From Archangium minus (GTDB lineage: Bacteria > Myxococcota > Myxococcia > Myxococcales > Myxococcaceae): a DNA stretch of 64,000 bases. Shown one piece after another: positions 19,277 to 27,339 of the stretch. Every line of letters begins with the position of its first letter. Position 1 is the stretch's first letter. The notes under the pieces were generated by a model. It made no database searches. It worked only from the letters and a program-made list of their open reading frames with translations, and was not told where the DNA came from. The DNA is taken from assembly GCF_044360475.1 (NCBI RefSeq), contig NZ_CP043494.1, forward strand, positions 11,222,001 through 11,286,000. The letters are read 5' to 3'. The translations under genes and the position numbers were made by a program.

Positions 19277-21340
19277 TCAGGGGCGTGCGCGCCGCGAGCC
19301 GGAGACGCCGGCTCCCTGAGGCCACCCGCGCGTCTCCGTCGTAACGAGCGCGCCCAGATCGAACGCCTCCAGCCACCAGGTACCGCTGCGCTCGAGCGCG
19401 ATGTACACGAAGCGCCCCACGTAGGTGGCACCGGCCACGCGAGGCGTACCCCTCAGCGGGCACATCATGAGCCGTTGGCCCTCGGCGAAGACCTGCACGT
19501 GGGCCCGCGTCTCCCCACCGCGCAGGACACTCGTGACCGTGCTCACCGCGCCGCCCTGGACCAGCGAGGCCTCGTGCAGCACTCCGGAGCGTTCGGGCAA
19601 CACAGCGGTCTCCCAGCGCACCGCGCCGCCACGCGCATCAATCGCTCGGAGCACGAGCCCCTCCTCCTCCCGAGCAAAGGCGTACCCGGTGTCATCCAGC
19701 AACAGCGCGGGCGCGTCGAGTGGCTGTCCCCCATCGACCCCCGAGTCCCTGCCTACCGTGACGGGCAATCCCCCATCCGTATCCACGAAGGCTCGCGTCC
19801 CCGCGAAGAGCCGCTCCCCCGCCACGGCGAGCGAGGCTCCCGACTCCGGTACTTCCGCGAGCAAGGGGACGGTCCGAAAGCCCACGCCGCCATCTTCCGG
19901 CTCGGCACGAGCCAGCGACCCACCCGGCGAGAAGAGGAACACCTCTCCGCTCGAGTCCAGCGCCACCCGGGAATCTCCCGCGAAGCCCTCCACGGCTCCC
20001 GAGCGCAACACGCCACCATCGGGAGCGAGCACCACGAGCGTCGCGCCGAGCGCCTCCCCCGCGTCCGGCGGCGCCCACGACACGAGCGACACCACTTCCC
20101 CCTCGAGGCCGAGCGCAATGCGCCCCGCTCCTACGCTGGGAACGAGGCTCCCAGCTCCTGGTGGTGGTTCGAGGCCCCCGAGAGGAACACGCCACAGAGA
20201 GGTACCCGTCCCCGTGAGCGCATGGGACGCGAGGCCCCCTGGCTCGTGCAGCACCACGCCCGCGTCCGAGACAGCGAGCAGCGCACGCGCCTCCCCATCT
20301 GGGTAGGGCATCTCGAAGCGCAGGAAGCCATTGCTCGTGTACGACACCAGCCGGCACCCCGCATCGCCACCACATACCGAAGCGAACAGGGCCTCGCCGT
20401 GTGAGAGCAGCACCGGTCCGCCCGGCTCGGAAGACGGCTGCCCTCCAAGCTCCTGGGAGAAGGCGGGAACAAGCTCTTCCGGTTCCGGACGCACGCATGT
20501 GCCGCCCCTACAGAGGCCCGCGCCCTGGCACGGCGTGGCCGGAGCGCAGAGGGAGCCCTCGGGCGTGGGCACCTCCTGGCAGGTGCCAGAGAAACACAAC
20601 CGGGCGGTGACGCAGTCCACCTTGCCGCAGACGGTGCTGTCCCGGACATCCACCTCGGTGCAACCCCGCTCGCGCTCACACACGCCCGCGCGACAAGGAT
20701 TGGTGGGCGCGGGACAAGCCACCGGTGCCGTGACACAACCCTGGTCCGGTGAGCAGGCGTCCCGGGTGCAGGGGTTGTCGTCGTCGCAGGAGCGCGGCGA
20801 GCCCACGCAGACGCCGGACTCGCAGCGTCCATTCTCCTGACAGCGACTCTCGGGGATGCACGCCGTTCCGTCCGGAGCCACTGACTCCACACACACGCCT
20901 GGCTCCAGCTCGAAGTGGGACTGGCGGCACGGCACCGAGGGCCTGCACGGCAACGGCCGCACGCCCTCACCGCTCAAGGCCACCTCCTGCGTGCGTCCTC
21001 CCGAGGAAAGCACCAGCGAGCCCTCCGCCGAGCCATTCTCCGCCGAGAACAGGACCTCCAGCGAAGCCGAGCCAGCACCCGGAACGGAGACCTCGGTGGT
21101 GGCCAGGGTGAAGGGTCCACCGCGCACCGAAGCAGACACCGTCACGCTGGCGCGGCCCGTGCCCGACACCGTCACCGAGCGGCGCGCCGTGTCGCCCTCG
21201 AGCACCCGGCCGAAGTCGAGCACCTGTTGCTCCACCCGGAAGTCCTCCCGAGTCCCGCCCACGGGCGGTTCGTCACGCCGACACCCACCGGCGAGCACGA
21301 GCGCCACGAGGAGGAGGAACCAGGGGCAAGAGCGGAGCAT
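19277..21340 (-). CDS. Cys-rich lipoprotein with N-terminal Ig-like domain
   Basis: About 687 residues. The signal peptide ends in the lipobox LAGGC, so it should be a lipoprotein. An Ig-like domain of about 100 residues follows (VLDFGRVLEGDTARRSVTVSGTG), resembling the HYDIN/ASPM-type domains of myxobacterial surface proteins. A Cys-rich block of about 150 residues comes next (ESRCQENGRCESGVC, DDDNPCTRDAC, CPAPTNPCRAGVC), of the kind with paired disulfides common in this order. The last 400 residues have repeated GEALFASV and GERLFAGTR-like strands that suggest a beta-propeller. ATG 21340 is preferred; a GTG at 21349 is possible. It converges on the solute-binding gene with 27 bp between. 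The function is unknown, probably on the cell surface. Confidence 0.75.
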   Translation of the reverse strand: MLRSCPWFLLLVALVLAGGCRRDEPPVGGTREDFRVEQQVLDFGRVLEGDTARRSVTVSGTGRASVTVSASVRGGPFTLATTEVSVPGAGSASLEVLFSAENGSAEGSLVLSSGGRTQEVALSGEGVRPLPCRPSVPCRQSHFELEPGVCVESVAPDGTACIPESRCQENGRCESGVCVGSPRSCDDDNPCTRDACSPDQGCVTAPVACPAPTNPCRAGVCERERGCTEVDVRDSTVCGKVDCVTARLCFSGTCQEVPTPEGSLCAPATPCQGAGLCRGGTCVRPEPEELVPAFSQELGGQPSSEPGGPVLLSHGEALFASVCGGDAGCRLVSYTSNGFLRFEMPYPDGEARALLAVSDAGVVLHEPGGLASHALTGTGTSLWRVPLGGLEPPPGAGSLVPSVGAGRIALGLEGEVVSLVSWAPPDAGEALGATLVVLAPDGGVLRSGAVEGFAGDSRVALDSSGEVFLFSPGGSLARAEPEDGGVGFRTVPLLAEVPESGASLAVAGERLFAGTRAFVDTDGGLPVTVGRDSGVDGGQPLDAPALLLDDTGYAFAREEEGLVLRAIDARGGAVRWETAVLPERSGVLHEASLVQGGAVSTVTSVLRGGETRAHVQVFAEGQRLMMCPLRGTPRVAGATYVGRFVYIALERSGTWWLEAFDLGALVTTETRGWPQGAGVSGSRRARP

Positions 21341-21456
21341 GGGCGTCACTAAACCGTGGGCCCGATCGCACGCTCAACGTCCCCTCCGGCAATGGGTGGA
21401 TGAACAACCCTTGCCCTGTCATTCGGGTGACGTCGACGGGCTTCAGCGCTCGCCCC

Positions 21457-22071
21457 TCAGGTGGCGGGCGACTTGCGCTTCGCCAAGGCGCGCACCACCA
21501 CCGCCATCACGCCCACCACCACCAGCCCCAGGACGGCTCGCTGGTAGCGCCACATCAGCGCTTCCAGCCGCTCCAGGTTGCCGCCCACCGCCGCCCCGAG
21601 CGCCAGCACCAACCCCGTGTGAGCCATCGCCGACAGCGCTCCGAGGATGAGGGCATTGCTGCGCGGCATGTGCGCCGCACCCGCCGCCACGAAGATCAAC
21701 CCGCGCACGCCCGGGATGAAGCGGTTGGCCAGCAGCAGCCACGGCCCCCTGTGCCGCATCTGCCCCTGCACCGCCTCCAGCCGCGCATGGGTGATGCCGA
21801 AGAAGGCGTCTCCTGGCCGCCGCTCGAAGCGCCCCACCAACCACCGCCCGACCTGATAGTTGATGAACGCTCCCGCCACGCTCCCGGCCACCACCACCAG
21901 GAACACCAGAGGCCACGGGTGCTCGCCCCGCACGGCGTACACCCCGCCCAGCAGCGTGATGGTGTCTCCGGGGAACGGCGGCACCACGTACTCCAGCGCC
22001 GCCGCCAGTCCGAGCACCAGCAGTCCCAACAGTCCAATGTGCGCGATGAGGTTGTCGAGGTACTCGACCAT
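21457..22071 (-). CDS. DedA/VTT-family membrane protein
   Basis: A 204-residue polytopic inner-membrane protein. DedA landmarks: an N-terminal half with AALEYVVPPFPGDTITLLGG (the Glu-x5-FPG(D/E) re-entrant motif), FINYQVGRWLVGRF, and the R-containing second motif LLANRFIPGVRGLIFVAAG. DedA proteins are linked to flippase activity for lipid carriers, proton-motive-force homeostasis and envelope stress. ATG 22071 is chosen; the upstream extension overlaps rlmN. It follows rlmN by 11 bp and is likely the last gene of the leftward cluster that starts with the glycosylase at 24676. Confidence 0.88.
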   Translation of the reverse strand: MVEYLDNLIAHIGLLGLLVLGLAAALEYVVPPFPGDTITLLGGVYAVRGEHPWPLVFLVVVAGSVAGAFINYQVGRWLVGRFERRPGDAFFGITHARLEAVQGQMRHRGPWLLLANRFIPGVRGLIFVAAGAAHMPRSNALILGALSAMAHTGLVLALGAAVGGNLERLEALMWRYQRAVLGLVVVGVMAVVVRALAKRKSPAT

Positions 22072-22082
22072 GCCCCGCCAAA

Positions 22083-23150
22083 CTAACCAGCGTTGACGGG
22101 CGGGGGCAGCACCACGCCCCCATATTGTGAAGCTTCCAGCGTCCCACACGCCGCCCCGATGTCCTTGCCTCCCGAGTAGCGCCGGGCGATGGGCGCCCCC
22201 AGGATTTGCAGGTGGTCCCGGAACGCCTTCAGCTCCTCGGCCGAGGGCGGCAGGTACTTCCCCGTCGGGTCCGTCACGTCGATGAGGTCCACCTTGATGG
22301 GGATGCCCTCGAACGCCTGCTTCAACGCCAGCGCATCTTCACGCTCCAGGTTGAAGCCGCTGATGGCCACGTAGGCAATCATCGCCCGCTCGCGCCGCAC
22401 GGTGGCGTACTCGCGGATGGCCTCCACCAGCTCCGGCAGCGGGTGCGTCTTCTCGATGGGCAGCACCTTCACCCGCTTCTCCGGGATGGCGCTCGTCACC
22501 GAGAAGGCCAGCCGGTACGGGTGCCCCTCGCGCACGTAGCGCCGGATGGCCGGCACATGGCCCGCGGTGGAGAAGGTGATGGACGGGCCGGAGATGGCAA
22601 AGCCCGCCGGGTGGGAGAGGATCTGCGCCGCGCGCAGTGTCTCCGTGTAGTTGAGCAGCGGCTCCCCCATCCCCATGAACACCACGCCGCGCACCGGCCG
22701 GTCCGCCTCGGCGCGGATCTGCATCACCTGCTCCAAAATCTCCCAGGTGCGCAGGTTGCGCTTGAAGCCCAGCTTGCCCGTCATGCAGAAGTCGCAGGCC
22801 AGCGCACAGCCCACCTGGCTGGAGACGCACACCACGTACTTCTCATCGAAGATGGGGATGCGCACCGCCTCCACCCGGCCCCCGAGGGGCGAGGCGAAGA
22901 GGTACTTCACGAAGCCGTCCTCGGCCTGGCGGCGCTCCACCACCTCCAGCCGGGTCATCTCCGTGTTTTCCCGTAGGAACTCCGCCACCCGCCGCGGCAC
23001 TTGAGGTGCCTGGCACACCTCCTCAACGGAGGAGGCACCATGGGCGAAGATGGCGGCGAACACCTTGCGCACCGCAACGGGCGAGGGCTCCGCGGGGGCC
23101 AGGGCCTGCTGCAACTCCAGCAGCGACAGCGACTTCAGGTTGAGCTTCAC
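22083..23150 (-). CDS. rlmN: Radical SAM 23S rRNA/tRNA adenine-C2 methyltransferase
   Basis: Methylates C2 of A2503 in 23S rRNA and A37 of some tRNAs with two SAM molecules and a 4Fe-4S cluster. 355 residues. The cluster motif is C115-ALA-C119-DF-C122, followed by MTGKLGFKRNL. VFMGMGEPLLNY is the RlmN/Cfr hallmark. The methyl-relay Cys335 lies in GAACGTLEA near the C terminus, and PIKVDLIDVTDPTG replaces the usual VNLIPYNP-like loop, so it may be a divergent paralogue. The GTG start at 23150 overlaps the anti-sigma stop as GTGA, implying coupled translation. Confidence 0.88.
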   Translation of the reverse strand: MKLNLKSLSLLELQQALAPAEPSPVAVRKVFAAIFAHGASSVEEVCQAPQVPRRVAEFLRENTEMTRLEVVERRQAEDGFVKYLFASPLGGRVEAVRIPIFDEKYVVCVSSQVGCALACDFCMTGKLGFKRNLRTWEILEQVMQIRAEADRPVRGVVFMGMGEPLLNYTETLRAAQILSHPAGFAISGPSITFSTAGHVPAIRRYVREGHPYRLAFSVTSAIPEKRVKVLPIEKTHPLPELVEAIREYATVRRERAMIAYVAISGFNLEREDALALKQAFEGIPIKVDLIDVTDPTGKYLPPSAEELKAFRDHLQILGAPIARRYSGGKDIGAACGTLEASQYGGVVLPPPVNAG

Positions 23151-23386
23151 GAGGCGGACTTGATGCGCGCGCGCAGGTATTCGGTGAGCTTCGTCGAGAC
23201 TTCCTGCGGCATCTGCTGGGCCAGCGCACGCTTACACAGCCCCGGCGTGGCCTTGTAGGTCCGCAGGAAATCAATGCACGGCGCGCAACCGGATAGGTGC
23301 TCGCGCAAGTGTTGTGCTTCCTCGGGCGACAACTCGCCATCGATGAAGTCCAACAGGAGGTTGATGGCGTCTTTACACGTGTACAT
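23147..23386 (-). CDS. Soluble zinc-binding anti-sigma factor, RsrA-like spacing
   Basis: 79 residues with no membrane helix. The zinc ligands are spaced Cys4, His30, Cys34, Cys37 (HLSGCAPC), giving H-x3-C-x2-C with an upstream Cys 26 residues before the His. As I recall, this is the same spacing as in redox-sensing RsrA (C11, H37, C41, C44). An additional Cys is near residue 51. It lies 59 bp downstream of an ECF sigma gene on the same strand, the standard cognate arrangement, so it should bind and hold that sigma factor in the cytoplasm. Its stop overlaps the rlmN start. Start ATG 23386 has GAGG 5 bases upstream. The redox role is an inference from spacing alone. Confidence 0.85.
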   Translation of the reverse strand: MYTCKDAINLLLDFIDGELSPEEAQHLREHLSGCAPCIDFLRTYKATPGLCKRALAQQMPQEVSTKLTEYLRARIKSAS

Positions 23387-23445
23387 CCGAACCTCGGCCG
23401 TGGCTTGCCCCGTTACTCACGAGATGCCCAGCCCCCTGATGGGTT

Positions 23446-24060
23446 TCACCCGATCGCATCATTTTGATTATAGAATCGATCGATGGCGTCGCGAAGCGCA
23501 AGACGAGCCCGGTGCAACCGACTCTTGATGGCGGGGATGGTATCCCCCGTCACCTCGGCGATTTGTTCGTAACTGAGCCCCTCCAGGTCTTTCAAGAGAA
23601 AGACCTCCCGGTACCCCTCAGGCAGCCGGTCGGTCGCATCCTGAATGGCCCGCCCCAGCTCCGCGTCCAGGATTTTGCCCTCGGCGTTGCGGCTCCAATC
23701 CTGGGCAGGGTACTCGGACAGGCTCCCCCGCTCGGTGAAGTCCGGGCCCTGGAGCTCTTCCTCGGCTGCCTGCACCACCCGCCGGTGCCGCAGCCGCATC
23801 AGCGAGTTGTTCGCCGCGATGCGGTGCACCCAGGAGCTGAAGGCCGCGTCCCCACGGAAGTCCTTAAGGTGTTGGTAGGCGGACAAGAAGGTGTCCTGGG
23901 TGATTTCCGCGGCATCCGCTTCGGAGCGGGTCATCCGCAGCGCCAGGCCGTACACCTTGTCCCTGTGGGCATCCACCAACGCCTCAAAGGCGCTGATGTC
24001 GCCGGCCTGGGCCCGCGCCACGAGCTGCCGGTCCTCTTCCTTCACGGCCTCGTCGGACAT
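23446..24060 (-). CDS. ECF RNA polymerase sigma factor
   Basis: About 204 residues. Region 2 includes ALRMTRSEADAAEITQDTFL, YQHLKDFRGDAAFSSW and VHRIAANNSLMRLRHRR. Region 4 has LPEGYREVFLLKDLEGLSYE and then QIAEVTGDTIPAIKSRLHRAR, the -35-binding helix-turn-helix. A charged linker of about 45 residues separates them. It resembles RpoE-type group IV sigma factors, including the motility-linked myxobacterial RpoE1 (from memory; not shown to be the same gene). Start ATG 24060 is preferred over a 14-residue extension. It is followed by its probable zinc anti-sigma factor and preceded by the glycosylase gene with 34 bp between, so it is likely autoregulated as one operon. Confidence 0.92.
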   Translation of the reverse strand: MSDEAVKEEDRQLVARAQAGDISAFEALVDAHRDKVYGLALRMTRSEADAAEITQDTFLSAYQHLKDFRGDAAFSSWVHRIAANNSLMRLRHRRVVQAAEEELQGPDFTERGSLSEYPAQDWSRNAEGKILDAELGRAIQDATDRLPEGYREVFLLKDLEGLSYEQIAEVTGDTIPAIKSRLHRARLALRDAIDRFYNQNDAIG

Positions 24061-24094
24061 GTGGGGCGCACCCTTCCAGTCACGCCGTCCGACG

Positions 24095-24676
24095 TCAAGC
24101 ACGCTCGCGACGCCTGCTGGACGGGGGACGGCTTACGTGTTGACTGCCCCGGAGCCAAAGCCGGTAAGGCTCCAAGGCCCACTCCCCGGCATAGTCCACC
24201 CCAATGCGCGGACCGCGAGCCACCTGGTCCTCTGGGACGGGTGTCCCCGCCTCAAGGTAGAGCCGAGCACCCTGCAGGTCCTCCCGGTTGTGGGCCAGCG
24301 TCAGCCCCAGGGCTCGGCACAGCCGGCCCGGTCCGTCTGTCCGGGCTCGGGCAGGCAACCCCTCCACCGGCTCCACCGCCCGCACCAGCACCGCCGACGC
24401 CACCCCGTCCACGTCCGTCACCACGTTGAAGCAGTGGTACATGCCATAGATGAGGTAGACGTAGGCCCGCCCCGGCGGTCCGAACAGCACCTCCGTACGG
24501 GGGGTGCGCCCCTTGGCTGCGTGGCAGGCCAGGTCGTGCTCCCCCACGTAGGCCTCCGTCTCCACGATGCGACCCACCCGCCGCCAGCCCCCCTCGTCGA
24601 CGATGAGGTGAGTGCCTAACAGTTCGCGGGCGACGGTGAGCGCGGGGCGCGCATAGAAGGAGACGGGAAGGCGCAC
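24095..24676 (-). CDS. DNA-3-methyladenine glycosylase, AAG/MPG family
   Basis: Removes alkylated purines such as 3-methyladenine and hypoxanthine as the first step of base-excision repair. About 193 residues. Diagnostic segments: ARELLGTHLIV, RIVETEAYVGEHDLACHA (with the conserved Glu of the active site), GPPGRAYVYLIYGMYHCFNVV, and GPGRLCRALGL near the middle. GTG 24676 gives the normal family length (190-210), but no clear ribosome site precedes it, so the start is uncertain. It shares its upstream 159 bp with the divergent malQ. It is followed 34 bp later by the ECF sigma gene, suggesting co-transcription with the stress operon. Confidence 0.88.
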   Translation of the reverse strand: MRLPVSFYARPALTVARELLGTHLIVDEGGWRRVGRIVETEAYVGEHDLACHAAKGRTPRTEVLFGPPGRAYVYLIYGMYHCFNVVTDVDGVASAVLVRAVEPVEGLPARARTDGPGRLCRALGLTLAHNREDLQGARLYLEAGTPVPEDQVARGPRIGVDYAGEWALEPYRLWLRGSQHVSRPPSSRRRERA

Positions 24677-24835
24677 AGAGGGAGAACGGATGCCGCCTGT
24701 CCCTCCTGCCGTCAACCTCCGAGGAGGAGCCGGGAGGCCGGAAGTCTCCCCGGGATGGCGGGCGAACATGGCGCGGCACGTCCGGTCGCAAGGACAGTTC
24801 ACAGCGGGGGGCGCGTGGTGCATTGTGCGCCCACC

Positions 24836-26383
24836 ATGGCTTCCACCGGCCGAATTTCCGGTCTCCTGCTTCCCCTCTTCTCCCTCCGCTCGAAGACTGA
24901 CTTCGGTATCGGCGACTTCGGCGGGCTCGACGGCCTCTTCCACTGGATGGAGGCGGCGCGCCAGCGCCTGCTGATGCTGCTGCCGCTGCTTCCCACGGCC
25001 CCGGGCGATCCCAGCCCCTACTCCACGCGCTCGGCGTTTGGCCTCAACGCGCTCTTCATCAACCTGGAGATGCTGCCCGAGTTCCACGCCACCGGTGGCG
25101 AGGCGGCGCTCTCTGACGAAGAGAAGCGCATGCTGGCCGAGGCGCGCGCGGCGCCCCGCATCCGCTACGACCTGGTCTTCCGCCTCAAGGGGGCGGCCTT
25201 CCGGCGCTCCTTCGAGCACTTCGAGCGCAACGAGTGGCCCAACGGCCCGCGCGCCCGGGAGTTCAGTGACTGGCGCCAGCAGCAGGGCGAGTGGCTGGAG
25301 AGCTACGCGCTCTACACCGCCATCTCCCAGGAGCGGAACCAGACCCCCTGGTGGGAGTGGCCGGAGCCCCTGCGGGACCGGCACGCCGCGGCCCTCAAGG
25401 CCGAGGCGGAGCGACTGGAGCGCGAGGTGCGCTACCACGCCTGGCTGCAGTGGGTGGCCGAGGTGCAGTGGAACGCGGTGCGCGGGCTGGCCAAGGCGCG
25501 CGGTGTCCTGCTGTGCGGCGACGAGCCCTTCATCATCGGCCAGGACAGCTCGGACGTATGGGCGCACCGGGACGTGCTGCGCCGCGATGCGCGCCTGGGC
25601 GTGCCCCCGGACGCCTTCTCCGCCACGGGCCAGGACTGGGGCCTGCCCTACTTCGACTTCGCGCAGATGGAGAAGGACGGCTACCGCTGGCTCAAGTCGC
25701 GCGCGGTCAAGGCGGCCAGCTACTACGACCTGCGCCGGGTGGACCACGCGGTGGGCTACTTCCGCCAGTGGATCCGCGACGAGCAGACGCCCACCGGCCG
25801 CTTCGTCCCCGACAACGAGGAGGCATGGAGGCGCTACGGCGAGCTGCACTTCCGTCTGCTGTCGAAGGACGCGGGCATCGTCGCCGAGGACCTGGGCGTG
25901 ATTCCGCCCTTCGTGCGCACCATCCTCAAGGACCTGGGCCTGCCCGGCTACCGGGTGCTGCGCTGGGAGCGGGACGACAACGTCTACCGCAACCCGCACG
26001 ACTTCCCGGCCGTGTCGCTCGTCACCACCGGTACGCATGACACCGAGCCCGCGGCCGAGTGGTGGGAGGCGGCCTCGGAGGACGAGCGTCAGGCCATCGC
26101 GCGCGTCTACCCCGAGTTCCAGAGCATCACCGCCACGCGCGAGTTCACCCCGGCCGTTCACCGGGCCACGCTGGCCGCGGCGCTCAACGCGGGCAGCGAC
26201 CTGTGCGTGCTGCCCTGGCAGGACGTGCTCGGCACGCGCGACCGCATCAACCTGCCGGGCTCCATGAGCGACGCCAACTGGTCCTATCGCATCAGCCAGA
26301 ACGTCGAGGATCTCCTCACGCTCGAGGAGACGCGCACGGCCGCCGAGCGGCTGGGGCTCCTCACCGCCTCGGCCCGCCGCTGA
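24836..26383 (+). CDS. malQ: 4-alpha-glucanotransferase (GH77, amylomaltase)
   Basis: Transfers alpha-1,4-glucan segments between maltodextrins, used in glycogen and maltodextrin metabolism in the cytoplasm. About 515 residues, a normal length. The N-terminal GLLLPLFSLRSKTDFGIGDFG opening is diagnostic. Catalytic residues can be placed: nucleophile Asp303 in RRVDHAVGYFRQW, acid/base Glu351 in IVAEDLGVIP, and transition-state Asp402 in TTGTHDTE. Their spacing matches known amylomaltases. The usual GTHDNDT reads GTHDTEP, a variant. ATG 24836 is chosen from the conserved N terminus. It is not next to other glycogen genes in this window. A hairpin follows the stop. Confidence 0.94.
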   Translation: MASTGRISGLLLPLFSLRSKTDFGIGDFGGLDGLFHWMEAARQRLLMLLPLLPTAPGDPSPYSTRSAFGLNALFINLEMLPEFHATGGEAALSDEEKRMLAEARAAPRIRYDLVFRLKGAAFRRSFEHFERNEWPNGPRAREFSDWRQQQGEWLESYALYTAISQERNQTPWWEWPEPLRDRHAAALKAEAERLEREVRYHAWLQWVAEVQWNAVRGLAKARGVLLCGDEPFIIGQDSSDVWAHRDVLRRDARLGVPPDAFSATGQDWGLPYFDFAQMEKDGYRWLKSRAVKAASYYDLRRVDHAVGYFRQWIRDEQTPTGRFVPDNEEAWRRYGELHFRLLSKDAGIVAEDLGVIPPFVRTILKDLGLPGYRVLRWERDDNVYRNPHDFPAVSLVTTGTHDTEPAAEWWEAASEDERQAIARVYPEFQSITATREFTPAVHRATLAAALNAGSDLCVLPWQDVLGTRDRINLPGSMSDANWSYRISQNVEDLLTLEETRTAAERLGLLTASARR

Positions 26384-26401
26384 GGTCCTCTCCACGACGG
26401 C

Positions 26402-26429
26402 CCGAGCCACGCCCCCACGGGTGGCTCGG
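26402..26429. terminator. Perfect 9-bp hairpin after malQ
   Basis: CCGAGCCAC (26402-26410) and GTGGCTCGG (26421-26429) pair perfectly with a 10-base C-rich loop. It starts 19 bp after the malQ stop and ends 24 bp before the next ATG. The position suits a terminator, but there is no T run. Confidence 0.45.
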
Positions 26430-26453
26430 CGCCGCGCCCACCTCGGGGGACGT

Positions 26454-26858
26454 ATGACGAACCGCCGCCTCATGCCGGTGCTGCTGGTGGGCCTCGGCTC
26501 GCTGATGACCGGGTGCATGGAGACGCCCGCTCCCGAGGAGCGGCTCTGCCAACGCTACTGTTACGGGCAGCTCAGCGCCGTCCCCACCCAGGGCGCGACG
26601 TCCTGCGCCTCCTCCGACGACTCCTATTGGGACAACTGCGTGCGCACCTGCACGCGAGACATCGACGCCATCGCCGAGACCTGCCGCACCTCGCTGGTGC
26701 AGGCCTACGGCTGCGGCGCGGACCACAGCTGGTTCTGCGTCCCCCAGGAAGGCGAAGGCGAGGGACGGACCCTCACCCAGTTCGACACGTGCCGGGACGC
26801 CTGGGACGCCACCTACGCGTGCGAGAAGGCGCTCTCCGACGGAGGCACGCCTCCCTAG
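26454..26858 (+). CDS. Small Cys-rich lipoprotein of unknown function
   Basis: 134 residues. The signal peptide ends in the lipobox LMTGC, followed by a mature part with ten or more Cys (LCQRYCYG, WDNCVRTCTRD, ETCR, AYGCGADHSWFC, FDTCRDAW, TYACEKAL) in a spacing suggesting helical hairpins joined by disulfides. I do not recognise the family. ATG 26454 has GGGGGA 3 bases upstream, so it is preferred to a start 33 bp earlier. Its last 4 bp overlap the 3' end of the converging lipoprotein gene. Confidence 0.75.
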   Translation: MTNRRLMPVLLVGLGSLMTGCMETPAPEERLCQRYCYGQLSAVPTQGATSCASSDDSYWDNCVRTCTRDIDAIAETCRTSLVQAYGCGADHSWFCVPQEGEGEGRTLTQFDTCRDAWDATYACEKALSDGGTPP

Positions 26859-27175
26859 CGAGGGTCGATGCACTTCACCTGGCCGGGGAAGCCATCAAAG
26901 ATGGCGCACTCCTGGCCTTGCTTCACGCACTCGAGCTTGTCGCACACGTCCGTGAAGAGGCACAGCGCGGGCGAACGGCCGTACTCGAAGAACACCTCCA
27001 GGCAGTACTGCCCATCGTATCGGCAGCCCAAGGTGGTGCAGTAATCGAGGCCCAGCTCCGGCTCTCCCAGGGTCTCGCCCTCCTTGAGCCGCACCGCCTC
27101 GTCCTCGCTCACACCACAGGAGGCGAGCACCACCAGTGCCGCCGCTCCCAGGAGTCCTCTCATTCGCCATGGCAT
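26855..27175 (-). CDS. Small Cys-rich lipoprotein, convergent partner
   Basis: 106 residues. The signal peptide has the lipobox VLASC. The mature part contains eight or so Cys in short loops (DYCTTLGCRYDGQYC, CLFTDVCDKLECVKQGQEC). It is not homologous by eye to its convergent neighbour but is the same kind of secreted disulfide-rich protein. ATG 27175 is chosen because GGAG lies 4-5 bases upstream; an internal ATG at 27163 is possible. It overlaps the neighbour by 4 bp tail to tail. Function unknown. Confidence 0.72.
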   Translation of the reverse strand: MPWRMRGLLGAAALVVLASCGVSEDEAVRLKEGETLGEPELGLDYCTTLGCRYDGQYCLEVFFEYGRSPALCLFTDVCDKLECVKQGQECAIFDGFPGQVKCIDPR

Positions 27176-27339
27176 ACGGCTCCACTCTGGGGCAGATGCG
27201 CCCGAGATGCACGTCCTGAGGCTCCCCGGCGCGTGCCAGCGGACAGAGCGTGGGCTTCCGGCCTGAGTCGACTGTCCGATGGACGAGTCCCGACACACCT
27301 TGCGAGTCAACCGGGCGACTTCCAAGTTATGAACTCACC

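Noticed and set aside
24677..26518. Leftward open frame of 807 residues spanning the malQ region
   Set aside because: Only its last ~193 residues, ending at 24095, are a real protein (the 3-methyladenine glycosylase). The rest is the antisense shadow of malQ: its amino acids are dominated by Arg, Leu, Gly and Val without motifs.
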